From the NCBI RefSeq assembly GCF_001405015.1, contig NZ_CYZX01000010.1, forward strand, positions 1 to 64,000: DNA of 64,000 nt. Reading direction: 5' to 3'. Position 1 is the stretch's first letter. Each line of letters opens with the position of its first letter. The position numbers were made by a program, and so were the translations under genes. Positions 34,057 through 43,141 of this stretch are shown piece after piece. The stretch is from Clostridium disporicum. GTDB taxonomy: Bacteria; Bacillota; Clostridia; Clostridiales; Clostridiaceae. The notes under the pieces were generated by a model that searched no databases, was not told the origin of the DNA, and worked only from the letters and a program-made list of their open reading frames with translations.

Positions 34057-35475
34057 ATGCAAAGGACTAAGATGATATTCACTATCGGACCTGCAAGTGA
34101 CAACGAGGAAATTCTAAGAAAATTTATTCAAATTGGAATGAGTGTAGCTAGACTTAATTTTTCACACGGGACTCATGAAACACACAAACAAAAGATTGAT
34201 CTAATAAAAAAAATTAGAAAAGAACAAAACTCTCCAACTGCTATTATGTTGGATATAAAAGGACCAAAGATTAGAACACATAACTTTATAAATGATGGAG
34301 TTGAACTTATTGATGGACAAGCATTTACTTTTATATGTGATGATGAAATATTAGGTGACAATGAAAAATGTTCTATATCTTATGCTGCTCTTTACAAAGA
34401 TGTGTCTATCGGAGGAAGTATTTTAGTAGATGATGGTCTATTAAAATTTAGAATCGATGAGATTAAAGGAACACATATTATATGTACTGTTATTGTTGGT
34501 GGAGTAATAAAAAATCATAAAGGTGTTAACGTTCCTAATGTAGACATTAATCTGCCTTCTATAACTGATAAAGATAAAGAAGATCTTATTTTTGGTTGTA
34601 AAATGGGTGTTGACTTTGTTGCAGCCTCTTTTGTAAGAAAAGCTTCTGACATTGTTGAAGTTCGTAATATATTAAATGAACATGGTGGAGAGCATATTCA
34701 AATCATAGGTAAAATAGAAAGCCAAGAAGGTGTAAATAATATCAATGAAATTTTAAAACAAGCTGATGGTATTATGGTTGCTAGAGGAGATATGGGAGTT
34801 GAAATTCCTATTGAACGAGTACCTATAATTCAAAAAAATATAATAAGAAAATGTAATGAAGCTGGTAAAATAGTAATTACAGCTACTCAAATGCTTGATT
34901 CTATGATTAGAAATTCTCTTCCTACAAGAGCTGAAGCTTGTGATATATGTAATGCTATTTTTGACGGAACAGATGCAATAATGCTTAGTGGTGAAAGTGC
35001 TAGTGGAGCATTTCCAATAGAAGCTGCAACAACAATGGCAACTATAGCTCAAGAAACCGAAAAACACATAGATTATGTATACCTAAACCAACGATTAAGA
35101 GAACCAGCTATGGGTGATTTTGCTGAAGCGATAAGTTATTCTGCTTGTAGAACATCAAATGTATTAAATGCCAAAGCTATAGTAGCTGCAACAACTTCTG
35201 GTTCAACAGCTAAACTTATATCTAAATACAGACCAAAATGCCCTATAATAGCTATTACCCCTAATGAGTATGTATTAAGAAGATTAAATTTAACTTTTGG
35301 GATAATACCTTTATTATGTCAACAATTTGAAACTACTGATGAAATAATCGCTGAATCTAAAAAAGTTGCTAAAAAACTTTCATGTGCAAATGATGGTGAT
35401 AATATATTAATAGCTGCTGGATTCCCAACAACTCACACTGGTGGTACTAATATGCTTAAAATAGAAAAAATATAA
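34057..35475 (+). CDS. pyk: pyruvate kinase
   Basis: A 472-residue glycolytic enzyme making pyruvate and ATP from phosphoenolpyruvate and ADP. Motifs are TKMIFTIGPAS at the start, IGKIESQEGV (catalytic Lys) and IMVARGDMGVEIP (Mg and substrate). It ends after the C-domain and lacks the extra PEP-utiliser domain found in Bacillus pyruvate kinase. No pfkA partner is adjacent. GTGAGGTG precedes the ATG and a clear terminator follows, so it is a single gene. Confidence 0.95.
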   Translation: MQRTKMIFTIGPASDNEEILRKFIQIGMSVARLNFSHGTHETHKQKIDLIKKIRKEQNSPTAIMLDIKGPKIRTHNFINDGVELIDGQAFTFICDDEILGDNEKCSISYAALYKDVSIGGSILVDDGLLKFRIDEIKGTHIICTVIVGGVIKNHKGVNVPNVDINLPSITDKDKEDLIFGCKMGVDFVAASFVRKASDIVEVRNILNEHGGEHIQIIGKIESQEGVNNINEILKQADGIMVARGDMGVEIPIERVPIIQKNIIRKCNEAGKIVITATQMLDSMIRNSLPTRAEACDICNAIFDGTDAIMLSGESASGAFPIEAATTMATIAQETEKHIDYVYLNQRLREPAMGDFAEAISYSACRTSNVLNAKAIVAATTSGSTAKLISKYRPKCPIIAITPNEYVLRRLNLTFGIIPLLCQQFETTDEIIAESKKVAKKLSCANDGDNILIAAGFPTTHTGGTNMLKIEKI

Positions 35476-35501
35476 AAAAACTGCCATAAGGCAGTTTTTT
35501 A
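35475..35501. terminator. terminator of pyk, probably bidirectional
   Basis: A stem AAAAAACTGCC / GGCAGTTTTTT with a 4-nt loop starts within the pyk stop codon region and is flanked by A and T runs. It also faces the convergent S1-domain gene. Confidence 0.9.
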
Positions 35502-35510
35502 TCTATAAAA

Positions 35511-36659
35511 TTAATTATTGAAAAGACCTTTAAATAAATCTCCTAAAGTTACTTCTTCATCTGAATCATTATATTGTAAATATTCATTTGATCTTTCAAT
35601 AGCATCTTTTATGCTTAATGAAATTTTTCTATCATTTTTATTTACATCAAGAACCTTAACTTTAACTTTTTGTCCTACAGTTAATACATCTGAAGCCTTA
35701 GCAATATTTTCATCTGTAATCTCATTAATATGAACTAATCCTTCAATACCACTATATATTTCTACAAAAGCACCAAAGCTAACTAATTTAGCAACAGTTC
35801 CTTCTATAACTTCACCTACTTTTATATTATCTCCATAAACTTTCCATGGTTCTTGGTTAACATCCTTTAATATTAAAGAAACTCTTTCATTTTCAGCATC
35901 TATATTTCCAACAAATACAGTTACCTTATCTCCAACATTAACTATATCTTCAACTCTTTTAACTCTTTCCCATGATAAATCATTTATATGAACTAATCCT
36001 GTTATTCCTCCAATATCAACGATAGCTCCTACCTTTAATATCTTTTTAACAGTACCTTCTCTTTTTTCACCTTCTTTAAGATTGTTCCAAAGAGCTTTCT
36101 TTTCAACTTGATATTGCTCTTCTTCAATTACTCTTCTAGAAGCAACAACTTTTCTATTTCTCATGTCTAATTCTATTAATTTAACTTCAAGTTCTTTTCC
36201 GATGAAGTTTTTAAAATCAACTCTTTCTCTTGAAAGTTGTGAACCTGGAATAAATACTCTTATTGATCCATAATAAGCTACAACTCCGCCTTTTACTTCT
36301 TCTTTAACTCTAACCTTTATAGTTTCTCCACTTTCAAAGGCTTTCTTTATCTCTTCTTTCTCAGTTATTTGAAGTGCTCTTACTCTTGATAATTGAACAT
36401 ATCCTTCACCATCATTTGGAGAAATAACATATACATCAATATTATCTCCCTTTTGAACTACTTCTAGAGGTGATTTATCATCATTAGTTAATTCTTCCCT
36501 TGAAATAACTCCATCAAAAGCATAGTTTATGTTAACCGCTACTTCCTTATCGTTTACATCTATAACCTGACCTTTTAATATATCCCCTGATTTAATTCTT
36601 TTAACGTCAAATTCTTTTAATAAATCCTTCATTGAATCTTCTCTTAATTCTTCTGACAT
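35511..36659 (-). CDS. S1-domain RNA-binding protein (ribosomal protein S1-like)
   Basis: A 382-residue protein with four S1 repeats (about 20-90, 105-170, 190-255 and 275-345). Each has the typical pattern GDILKGQVID, GETIKVRVKEEVKGG, EGTVKKILKVGAIVDIGGITGLVHI and EGTVAKLVSFGAFVEIYSGIEGLVHI. Firmicutes proteins of this build are annotated as S1 or YpfD; in many clostridia the gene is fused to ispH or cmk, while here it stands alone. It probably aids translation initiation or RNA handling. It is a monocistronic unit convergent with pyk. Confidence 0.88.
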   Translation of the reverse strand: MSEELREDSMKDLLKEFDVKRIKSGDILKGQVIDVNDKEVAVNINYAFDGVISREELTNDDKSPLEVVQKGDNIDVYVISPNDGEGYVQLSRVRALQITEKEEIKKAFESGETIKVRVKEEVKGGVVAYYGSIRVFIPGSQLSRERVDFKNFIGKELEVKLIELDMRNRKVVASRRVIEEEQYQVEKKALWNNLKEGEKREGTVKKILKVGAIVDIGGITGLVHINDLSWERVKRVEDIVNVGDKVTVFVGNIDAENERVSLILKDVNQEPWKVYGDNIKVGEVIEGTVAKLVSFGAFVEIYSGIEGLVHINEITDENIAKASDVLTVGQKVKVKVLDVNKNDRKISLSIKDAIERSNEYLQYNDSDEEVTLGDLFKGLFNN

Positions 36660-36894
36660 CTTCTACACTCCTTTAAATTACATTATAATAATTATTTTAA
36701 GCTAATATGGTATTTTATACAATACTTACTTATAGTGAGGCCCTAAATTTCAATTTAGTTAATCTAACTTAATTGAAAATCTAAATCTTAAATTTAGTAA
36801 TTTGAAATTATGCTGTAAGTGTACACCTATGAATGTATATGAGTAGTGTATTTCCTTTCTTTATAAATAGATTTACAATTTAATTTATTCAAAT

Positions 36895-36920
36895 AAAAAA
36901 AGTGCCTATTGGCACTTTTA
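36895..36920 (-). terminator. terminator of the CBS-domain gene
   Basis: AAAAGTGCC and GGCACTTTT around a short loop at about 36897-36919, with a T-run on the minus strand. It lies 35 bp below the CBS gene stop. Confidence 0.85.
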
Positions 36921-36954
36921 AACTTTAATTCTTAAGTTTTATTTATTAGTTCTT

Positions 36955-37374
36955 TTAAACTACGCTTTTTTCCTTACGTATAATATTATAGCAATAGTTA
37001 ATTATATCACTACGCTTAATTATCCCAATAAATATTCCATTATCATCAATTACTGGAACAAAATTTTGTGTTGTTGCTAAATTTATTATACTTTCAACAT
37101 CAGCATTTATTGATACTGATTTATGTTTCTTTCTTCTTGGTATTTCATTTATTTTAATTGTTCCTGTGTTTTTAAAATTTAAGTCTGGTGTACTTTTTAA
37201 TTTTCTAAGTAAATCACCTTCTGTTAAAGTTCCAACATATTTTCCGTTTCTATCTATCAAAGGTATTGCAGTATATCCATGATGGTCCATACGCTCCATA
37301 ACTTGTCTCATTGTCGCATCTAAATATTCATATATTACTTCATTCTTCGGTGTTAAAAGAAATGCAATATTCAT
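36955..37374 (-). CDS. CBS-domain protein
   Basis: A 139-residue protein consisting of a tandem CBS pair (about 15-75 and 80-135), seen in YTAIPLIDRNGKYVGTLTEGDLL and FVPVIDDNGIFIGIIKRSDII. Such stand-alone CBS pairs bind adenine nucleotides (some bind c-di-AMP) and regulate partners. No partner domain is fused and no obvious target is adjacent. It resembles Bacillus YkuL/DarB-type proteins, which sense c-di-AMP, but that identity is only suggested. Confidence 0.8.
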   Translation of the reverse strand: MNIAFLLTPKNEVIYEYLDATMRQVMERMDHHGYTAIPLIDRNGKYVGTLTEGDLLRKLKSTPDLNFKNTGTIKINEIPRRKKHKSVSINADVESIINLATTQNFVPVIDDNGIFIGIIKRSDIINYCYNIIRKEKSVV

Positions 37375-37478
37375 ATATAATCTTCCATCCCCTTAAAGGT
37401 TAAATTTTATTACACTTTCATTTTATCACATATCTTATCCTATTTGTTACTCTTTATATATATTTAATAAATTATTAA

Positions 37479-38378
37479 TTAATGCTTGTCTTTTAATCTA
37501 TTTTCATATCTAGAATATTCTATTTCATCAATAAATGATAAAATCTCTTGATATATTATTTTTCCACCTAGACTACGTTTAACTATTAATTCACTTAATA
37601 GTTTATTATTACATCTATTACATATACCAATGCTTACAAATCTCCATCCCATTAATTTAAAGGGATATTCACAATCTATTTTTTTATTACATCTTGGACA
37701 TAATTGCTTTACCTTATCATAATCAATTTCATGATCACTTAAAGTCTCAACATCTAAAGCTGGCATTTCATATATATTATTAACTATATATTTTTCTATA
37801 GCTCTAGTATTATATAAATGTTTAAATACATTAAATTCGTAAACAGCATCATTTAAAGCATCATGTAGTTTTTCTCCATCAAACTTTATTTTTAAATGCT
37901 TTAATGCATTACTTAAACTTAATGATTTTTTAAATCCTAAAATGTTCGTAGTATACTCCTGCAAATCTAAATATTTGTTTATCCATGATATATCTCTATA
38001 ATTGTAGTGATTTGCATTTCTTATTATTTCTACTATATCATCTTTTGCCCAAGAGCATACTATATCCCCTTCATCTACTATTTCCTTTAATTTTTCAATA
38101 CCTTCTATAAAAGAAACCCCATCCTTTAAATTTTCTTCTTTTATTCCTGTAATATCTAAAATATTAGGATTTAATACTGGTATAACTGATGGTTTTATAT
38201 ATACTTTCAAACTATCCATAGGCTTCATATATTTATCAACTTTTATAGCCCCAATTTCTATAATTTCATTAACTAAATCCAATTTCTTTAGATTTGGAAT
38301 TTCATTGTATATATTAGGAAAACATTTATGTATTCCACTTAAATTATTAAATTCCAAATCTATTATGATAAAAGCCAA
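37479..38378 (-). CDS. DEDDh-type 3'-5' exonuclease with C-terminal zinc-ribbon-like region
   Basis: A 299-residue protein. The exonuclease domain starts at once with IIIDLEFNN (first D and E). It continues through the ExoII-like region DIVCSWAKDD and ends at the HDALNDAVYEF motif (H and D). The N-terminal part resembles KapD, the Bacillus sporulation inhibitor, and RNase T-like enzymes. The C-terminus has CPRCNKKIDC and CNRCNNK, a probable zinc ribbon. It lies 12 bp upstream of the MutS-like gene in transcription terms reversed (it follows that gene), so the two may be co-transcribed. The substrate is unknown. Confidence 0.8.
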   Translation of the reverse strand: MAFIIIDLEFNNLSGIHKCFPNIYNEIPNLKKLDLVNEIIEIGAIKVDKYMKPMDSLKVYIKPSVIPVLNPNILDITGIKEENLKDGVSFIEGIEKLKEIVDEGDIVCSWAKDDIVEIIRNANHYNYRDISWINKYLDLQEYTTNILGFKKSLSLSNALKHLKIKFDGEKLHDALNDAVYEFNVFKHLYNTRAIEKYIVNNIYEMPALDVETLSDHEIDYDKVKQLCPRCNKKIDCEYPFKLMGWRFVSIGICNRCNNKLLSELIVKRSLGGKIIYQEILSFIDEIEYSRYENRLKDKH

Positions 38379-38390
38379 ATCTTCCTCCCC

Positions 38391-40187
38391 CTAACTTATC
38401 TCAATACCCGCTAACTTCATCAAATGTTTTGCATTATGAGTCTTACTAATACCACTTCTCAATTTATAATCGAACTTTATTTTATTATCTTCATAATACT
38501 CTTGGAAATTAAAATTTATTAACCATTTCCTTGTATTTTCTAACTCACACAGTTCTAAATCATGAGTAGAAACTAATCCAATAGCTCCACTCTTAACTAA
38601 TTGATCTATTAATATCTTAGCTCCATCATGCCTATCACTAGAATTAGTTCCTTTAAATATTTCATCTAATAAGAAAAATACATCTTCTCCTCTTTTTCCT
38701 GCATCTATTAATAATTTAACTCTTAATATTTCAGCATAAAATGATGATATACTCTCCTCTAAATTATCTTCTGTTCTCATACAAGTATATATATTATAAA
38801 TTCCACACTTAAAAGAATCACTAAATGTAGGTAATCCTAAATATGCTAGAATCATATTAAATCCGATAGTTCTTAAAAATGTACTTTTACCAGACATATT
38901 AGACCCTGTTATTAATGCTACTCTTTTCTCATTATTTAAAGTAAAATCATTTACCACAGCCTTATTACCTAGCATCGGATGCCCTACTGATTTTGCTACT
39001 ATTATCTTATCAGCTGATATTGCAGGATATGACCAATTTGGATTTTCAAAAGCTAAGTTAGATAAACTAACTAAGGCTTCTACCTCTCCCATTATATTCA
39101 GCCATTCTTCAAGATACTTACCGTTTTTCTCTTTCCATTCTTCTAAATTATTTAATATAAAAATATCTGAAAGAAATAAAACGTTTATTATTAAATAATA
39201 TGCGTTACTAACACTATCGCCCATCCAACTTATAATATTTTTAAGTTTTTTCATCTCTTTCTTACAGTCTAAATCATTACTTGCCAATTGTCTCTTTAGT
39301 TCTCTAAGCCTATAGCTTTTAAATTGTTCATCTTGTATAAGAGATAATAAATTACTATATTGATTTACTTTAGACTTATTACTTATAAACAAGTTAATTA
39401 CATGGCTTAAATTTCTTGTTAGTAATTTTACCACTAAATAATTTATTGCAAACACTAAAAGTAAATACGTACCCGGCATCTTATTAGTTAGTGCTAAAAT
39501 TATAAATATAGTAGTACTTGCTATAAAAAAGTAAGGTATATACTTTATTGTTAATCTACTTGATTTTTCTTCCTTTGCCCACTTTAATAGTTCATCAATA
39601 TTACTATTTTTGTTTCTTTTTAATTCATAAGAATCTACAAATAAATTAGTTGCAAACTCTCTTTTTTCACTTAACTCTTGTATTGCTTTTTGTTCATTTT
39701 CTATAGTAAGTCTATTTAAACTATAATTCATATTAAGTTTTTTAGCTAAAGCTTTTCTACCAAATAAAGTGTTTGTAGTATTTATCCACTGAAACAAAGA
39801 ATTCTTTCCAAATATATCTAAGTCTTTTGAGAATCTATGCTCTTTATTGATATATTCTTCTCCTATATCCTCAAAGTTCTTCCATTCTCCATTTATTCTC
39901 TTTAATCCATTTTTATTGTATTCTAAAAGAATATTTAATTTCTTTTTTTCATTTAATTTATTATTATGCATAAATGCTACAATTAAAAATACAACAAATG
40001 ATACTAAAAACGTAAGCAACATTCCCATAATATTATTACTTTTATATAGAAGATATAATAACCCTATACAGATAATAACTATAGCTAATCTAATAGATGA
40101 ATATACTATTAATGTTTTTTCTAGTTTATTTAAAATATTTTTATTTTCTTCAATTTTTGCTTTATAAAATTCATATGGTTTTGACAT
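38391..40187 (-). CDS. membrane-associated MutS-family ATPase
   Basis: A 598-residue protein with a MutS C-terminal ATPase. Walker A is ITGSNMSGKSTFLRTIGFN, Walker B is FFLLDEIFKGTN, and the signature STHDLELCEL follows. Unlike MutS or MutS2 it lacks the mismatch-binding domain. It carries two pairs of hydrophobic helices (about 28-70 and 215-255), so it is likely membrane bound. Family members of this type are annotated as DNA mismatch repair MutS-like but their role is not known. It is followed by the exonuclease gene. A T-rich spacer and a small ORF lie upstream. Confidence 0.82.
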   Translation of the reverse strand: MSKPYEFYKAKIEENKNILNKLEKTLIVYSSIRLAIVIICIGLLYLLYKSNNIMGMLLTFLVSFVVFLIVAFMHNNKLNEKKKLNILLEYNKNGLKRINGEWKNFEDIGEEYINKEHRFSKDLDIFGKNSLFQWINTTNTLFGRKALAKKLNMNYSLNRLTIENEQKAIQELSEKREFATNLFVDSYELKRNKNSNIDELLKWAKEEKSSRLTIKYIPYFFIASTTIFIILALTNKMPGTYLLLVFAINYLVVKLLTRNLSHVINLFISNKSKVNQYSNLLSLIQDEQFKSYRLRELKRQLASNDLDCKKEMKKLKNIISWMGDSVSNAYYLIINVLFLSDIFILNNLEEWKEKNGKYLEEWLNIMGEVEALVSLSNLAFENPNWSYPAISADKIIVAKSVGHPMLGNKAVVNDFTLNNEKRVALITGSNMSGKSTFLRTIGFNMILAYLGLPTFSDSFKCGIYNIYTCMRTEDNLEESISSFYAEILRVKLLIDAGKRGEDVFFLLDEIFKGTNSSDRHDGAKILIDQLVKSGAIGLVSTHDLELCELENTRKWLINFNFQEYYEDNKIKFDYKLRSGISKTHNAKHLMKLAGIEIS

Positions 40188-40240
40188 TCTTACTACCTCT
40201 CCTAATTCTCTATATTATAAGTTTAGACTAAATTTCCTTT

Positions 40241-40390
40241 TTAATCCACAAAAAAATAAAGTGGAATCCACTTTATTTTTTCTACTCTAAACAAATTGCT
40301 TTTATCCTTAAAATTATTATCATCTTGAAAATTAATAATTGTAATAAATAATAATATAGCTACTATAATAATTAACAATATCTTTTTCAT
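40241..40390 (-). CDS. possible 49-residue single-pass membrane peptide
   Basis: A short frame beginning MKKILLIIIVAILLFITII, with GGAAGGGA 6-7 bases before the ATG (40390). It would give one membrane helix followed by a polar tail. It lies 45 bp after yhaN on the same strand. A terminator-like hairpin (40251-40281) overlaps its last codons, so translation of the full peptide is doubtful. I do not recognise it. Confidence 0.4.
   Translation of the reverse strand: MKKILLIIIVAILLFITIINFQDDNNFKDKSNLFRVEKIKWIPLYFFVD
40251..40281 (-). terminator. terminator of the yhaO-yhaN unit
   Basis: The near-perfect palindrome AAAAAATAAAGTGGA / TCCACTTTATTTTT is followed on the minus strand by a T-run. It would end the transcript carrying yhaO, yhaN and the small ORF. 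Confidence 0.8.
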
Positions 40391-40435
40391 AAAATCCCTT
40401 CCATTTTTACTATATTATCTATATAATTTCCAAAC

Positions 40436-43141
40436 TTATAATAAAATATAATTATGGTTTATACCTTTTTCCTTAAAGTAAGATTCTTCTCTATTTTGAC
40501 AAGTAAATATTAATATCTGAATAAAACTCTCAGAAGCTAAATAGCTTAATATAGTTTTAATTCTGTTATCATCATATTGAGTAAAAGCATCATCTAAATA
40601 TAAGGTTACATCTTTACTATTAAATATCATCTCTATAAATGCAACTCTCAATGCTAAATACAATTGATCATTAGCTCCATTACTTAAAAGTTGTGATGAT
40701 AAAACTTCATCATTATATACTAACTTCATTTCGTATTTATCAGAAACTAAAACGTTACTATATTTGTTATCACTAAACTCTTTAAATAACGAGTTTACTT
40801 TTTTATTTAATATTGGTCCAAAGTCATTTCTTAATCCATCATAAGATTGATTTAATACTTCTTTTGCTAATTCTACAGCTTTTAAATTTTTTTCTTCTTC
40901 ATTTATATTATATTCTATATTAGTAATCTCATCTTCAATTTCAGCTATGTTACGTCTGCCTTTAAATAAATTCTCTATTTTGTTTTCTAAATCCTTTATA
41001 TCTTTTTCAATTTGAATTAATTCATTGGATTTTCTTTTTATTTCTGAATCAATTTCCTCTTCATTTTTAAAACTAAACTTAAAATCCACATCAATTATTT
41101 CTTTTATCTCATTCTTAATTTTTTCAATATCTTTATCTTTTATTAAGGCTAAATAAGTTTCTTCTACCGATAATAAGCTTCTATGAATTTCTCTTTTTTG
41201 ATTTATTTTACGTTTTAATTCATCTAACTTTTCTCCTACTTCGATAATATCAATACCTTCTAATCCTACCTCTTTTAATTTTTCAAAAATGATATCTTTT
41301 TTTGCTTCTAATTGTTTCTCAAAATCACATAATACTTCTTCATCACTTTTTGCATCATGCTTTAAAGAATTACAATTTTTATTAATTTCCTCAAACTTAT
41401 ATATATCATCTATTAAAACATCTATATTGTCTGCTTTAGATATTTTTAAATAACTATCGATTTTTTCTTTGTTAGCATTGAATTTATCATTAGCATCATC
41501 TAAGTTTAACAGCTCTTTTTGATTGTATTTTTCACTAATTTTTACTTCTATATTTTCTTTAATACCTAAATACTCATTATATAATTTTAAATATCTTATA
41601 AGTTGTCCAAAATCTATAACTCCAACTATTTTATTATACTGTTCTAGGTTTAACTCTATTTTCTCTACATCTTTCTTTAAGGAACTTACATAAGATTTTC
41701 CTTTTAACTCTATTATTCTGTTGCCTAAAAATAATAATAAAATACTCAATGCACACATTGTAAATAAACTTATTCTGATACCAATACTGTTCGATACTAA
41801 TCCTAAAACAAAAAATATTACTGCTAATAATCCTATAGATACCTTTATATACTTATTATTTAAAATACTATTATTTTTTTTATTTTCCATAGCAAACTTT
41901 AAACTCTTCAACTTTTCTTCATATATTTCAAGTTCACTCTCTACATCTTTTCTAATATCTTCTATCTTATAAGCATCTCCAATATGCTCTTTAGCTAATA
42001 TTGCTTTATTTTTAAGTAAAGTAATTTCTTTATCTATTTTTCTATTAATCTCTATTTTTTCTCTTAAAGAATCCTGTTCAATTTTTAATTTTATCAACTC
42101 TTTAGAAATATCTTCACCTAATTCTTCTATATATTTATATTCTTTTAGAGGTTCTTCCGACCTCTTTAATTCATCTAATCTAGAATCTAATTTAACCTTA
42201 GCCTTTTCTCTTAAATCTAATAGTCTTAAATACATAGAGTATTCTTCTTTTAATAAATCAACTGTCTCTAATAATACTTCATCATTATTATTAATTAGAA
42301 ACTTACTAATATTTTTTTCTTTTTTTTGAAGCTCCTCTTTTTTTCTTAAATACTTTATAATATCCTCATATTCTTCTTGCAATTTAATCTTTTTTAAATA
42401 TTTTTTATAACAGTCTAAATTTGAAAGTTCACTCTTTGTATTTTCTCTTTCTTCTTTTAAATTTAGTAGCTCTTTTTCATTATCTAAATTCTCTTCTGCT
42501 AAATTATATCTTTCATGTCTTTCAGCTAATAATAAACTATACCTTTCTCTTAGCTTATCTAAATATCCACTCTTTCTAATATTACTTAAATACTTCTTAT
42601 AATTGCCTAACATTATAAAAGCCTTATCTACCGTTACATCTCCTTCTGAAACTCCTACAGAATTTAATATCTTATCTAAAATCTCTTCATCTTTATCTTT
42701 ATTTACTTCACTTCCTAATTGTCTTATAAAAAGCGTTTTTATAAATGTAGATCTATTAATATTTAAAAAATACTTTCCTGGTTCTTCTGAATTTATATCC
42801 TTAACTTCATCTCCTGTTAAAGCATTTATTATTAATGAAGTATCTTCTTTCTTGGTTTTGCCAAAAGTCCTTTTTATAATATAAGTTTTATCTTTAAATT
42901 CGACCCAAAGCTCTCCCTTAATTACCTCTCCAGATAACGGCATATACCTTAATCTTTCATTTACCCTTAAATCTTTACCTCTATTACTACTAAATCCATA
43001 TAACCATATCTTTATAAAAGATTGAATAGTGCTCTTTCCAGTTTCATTTTCGCCATAAATTATATTAATTCCATTATCAAACTCTACAACTTTGTTTTTT
43101 AACCCTCCAAAGGCAATAATATTAACTTTTTTAATTATCAT
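40436..43141 (-). CDS. yhaN: YhaN-like Rad50/SbcC-type ATPase
   Basis: A 901-residue SMC-like ATPase. The N-terminus has Walker A in IIYGENETGKSTIQSF. The long middle is coiled coil (about 170-780), interrupted by a hydrophobic pair near 430-475 (VSIGLLAVIFFVLGLVSNSI and LFTMCALSILLLFLG). The C-terminus has the signature LLSNGANDQLYLALR and Walker B TLYLDDAFTQYD. The mid-coil membrane helices match B. subtilis YhaN rather than SbcC, which has a zinc hook. It overlaps the exonuclease gene by 11 bp. Role in DNA end processing is inferred. Confidence 0.87.
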   Translation of the reverse strand: MIIKKVNIIAFGGLKNKVVEFDNGINIIYGENETGKSTIQSFIKIWLYGFSSNRGKDLRVNERLRYMPLSGEVIKGELWVEFKDKTYIIKRTFGKTKKEDTSLIINALTGDEVKDINSEEPGKYFLNINRSTFIKTLFIRQLGSEVNKDKDEEILDKILNSVGVSEGDVTVDKAFIMLGNYKKYLSNIRKSGYLDKLRERYSLLLAERHERYNLAEENLDNEKELLNLKEERENTKSELSNLDCYKKYLKKIKLQEEYEDIIKYLRKKEELQKKEKNISKFLINNNDEVLLETVDLLKEEYSMYLRLLDLREKAKVKLDSRLDELKRSEEPLKEYKYIEELGEDISKELIKLKIEQDSLREKIEINRKIDKEITLLKNKAILAKEHIGDAYKIEDIRKDVESELEIYEEKLKSLKFAMENKKNNSILNNKYIKVSIGLLAVIFFVLGLVSNSIGIRISLFTMCALSILLLFLGNRIIELKGKSYVSSLKKDVEKIELNLEQYNKIVGVIDFGQLIRYLKLYNEYLGIKENIEVKISEKYNQKELLNLDDANDKFNANKEKIDSYLKISKADNIDVLIDDIYKFEEINKNCNSLKHDAKSDEEVLCDFEKQLEAKKDIIFEKLKEVGLEGIDIIEVGEKLDELKRKINQKREIHRSLLSVEETYLALIKDKDIEKIKNEIKEIIDVDFKFSFKNEEEIDSEIKRKSNELIQIEKDIKDLENKIENLFKGRRNIAEIEDEITNIEYNINEEEKNLKAVELAKEVLNQSYDGLRNDFGPILNKKVNSLFKEFSDNKYSNVLVSDKYEMKLVYNDEVLSSQLLSNGANDQLYLALRVAFIEMIFNSKDVTLYLDDAFTQYDDNRIKTILSYLASESFIQILIFTCQNREESYFKEKGINHNYILL

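Noticed and set aside
36660..36894. Hidden small gene between the S1 and CBS genes
   Set aside because: The 235-bp gap is AT-rich, has stops in all frames and shows no ribosome site followed by an open frame of useful length.
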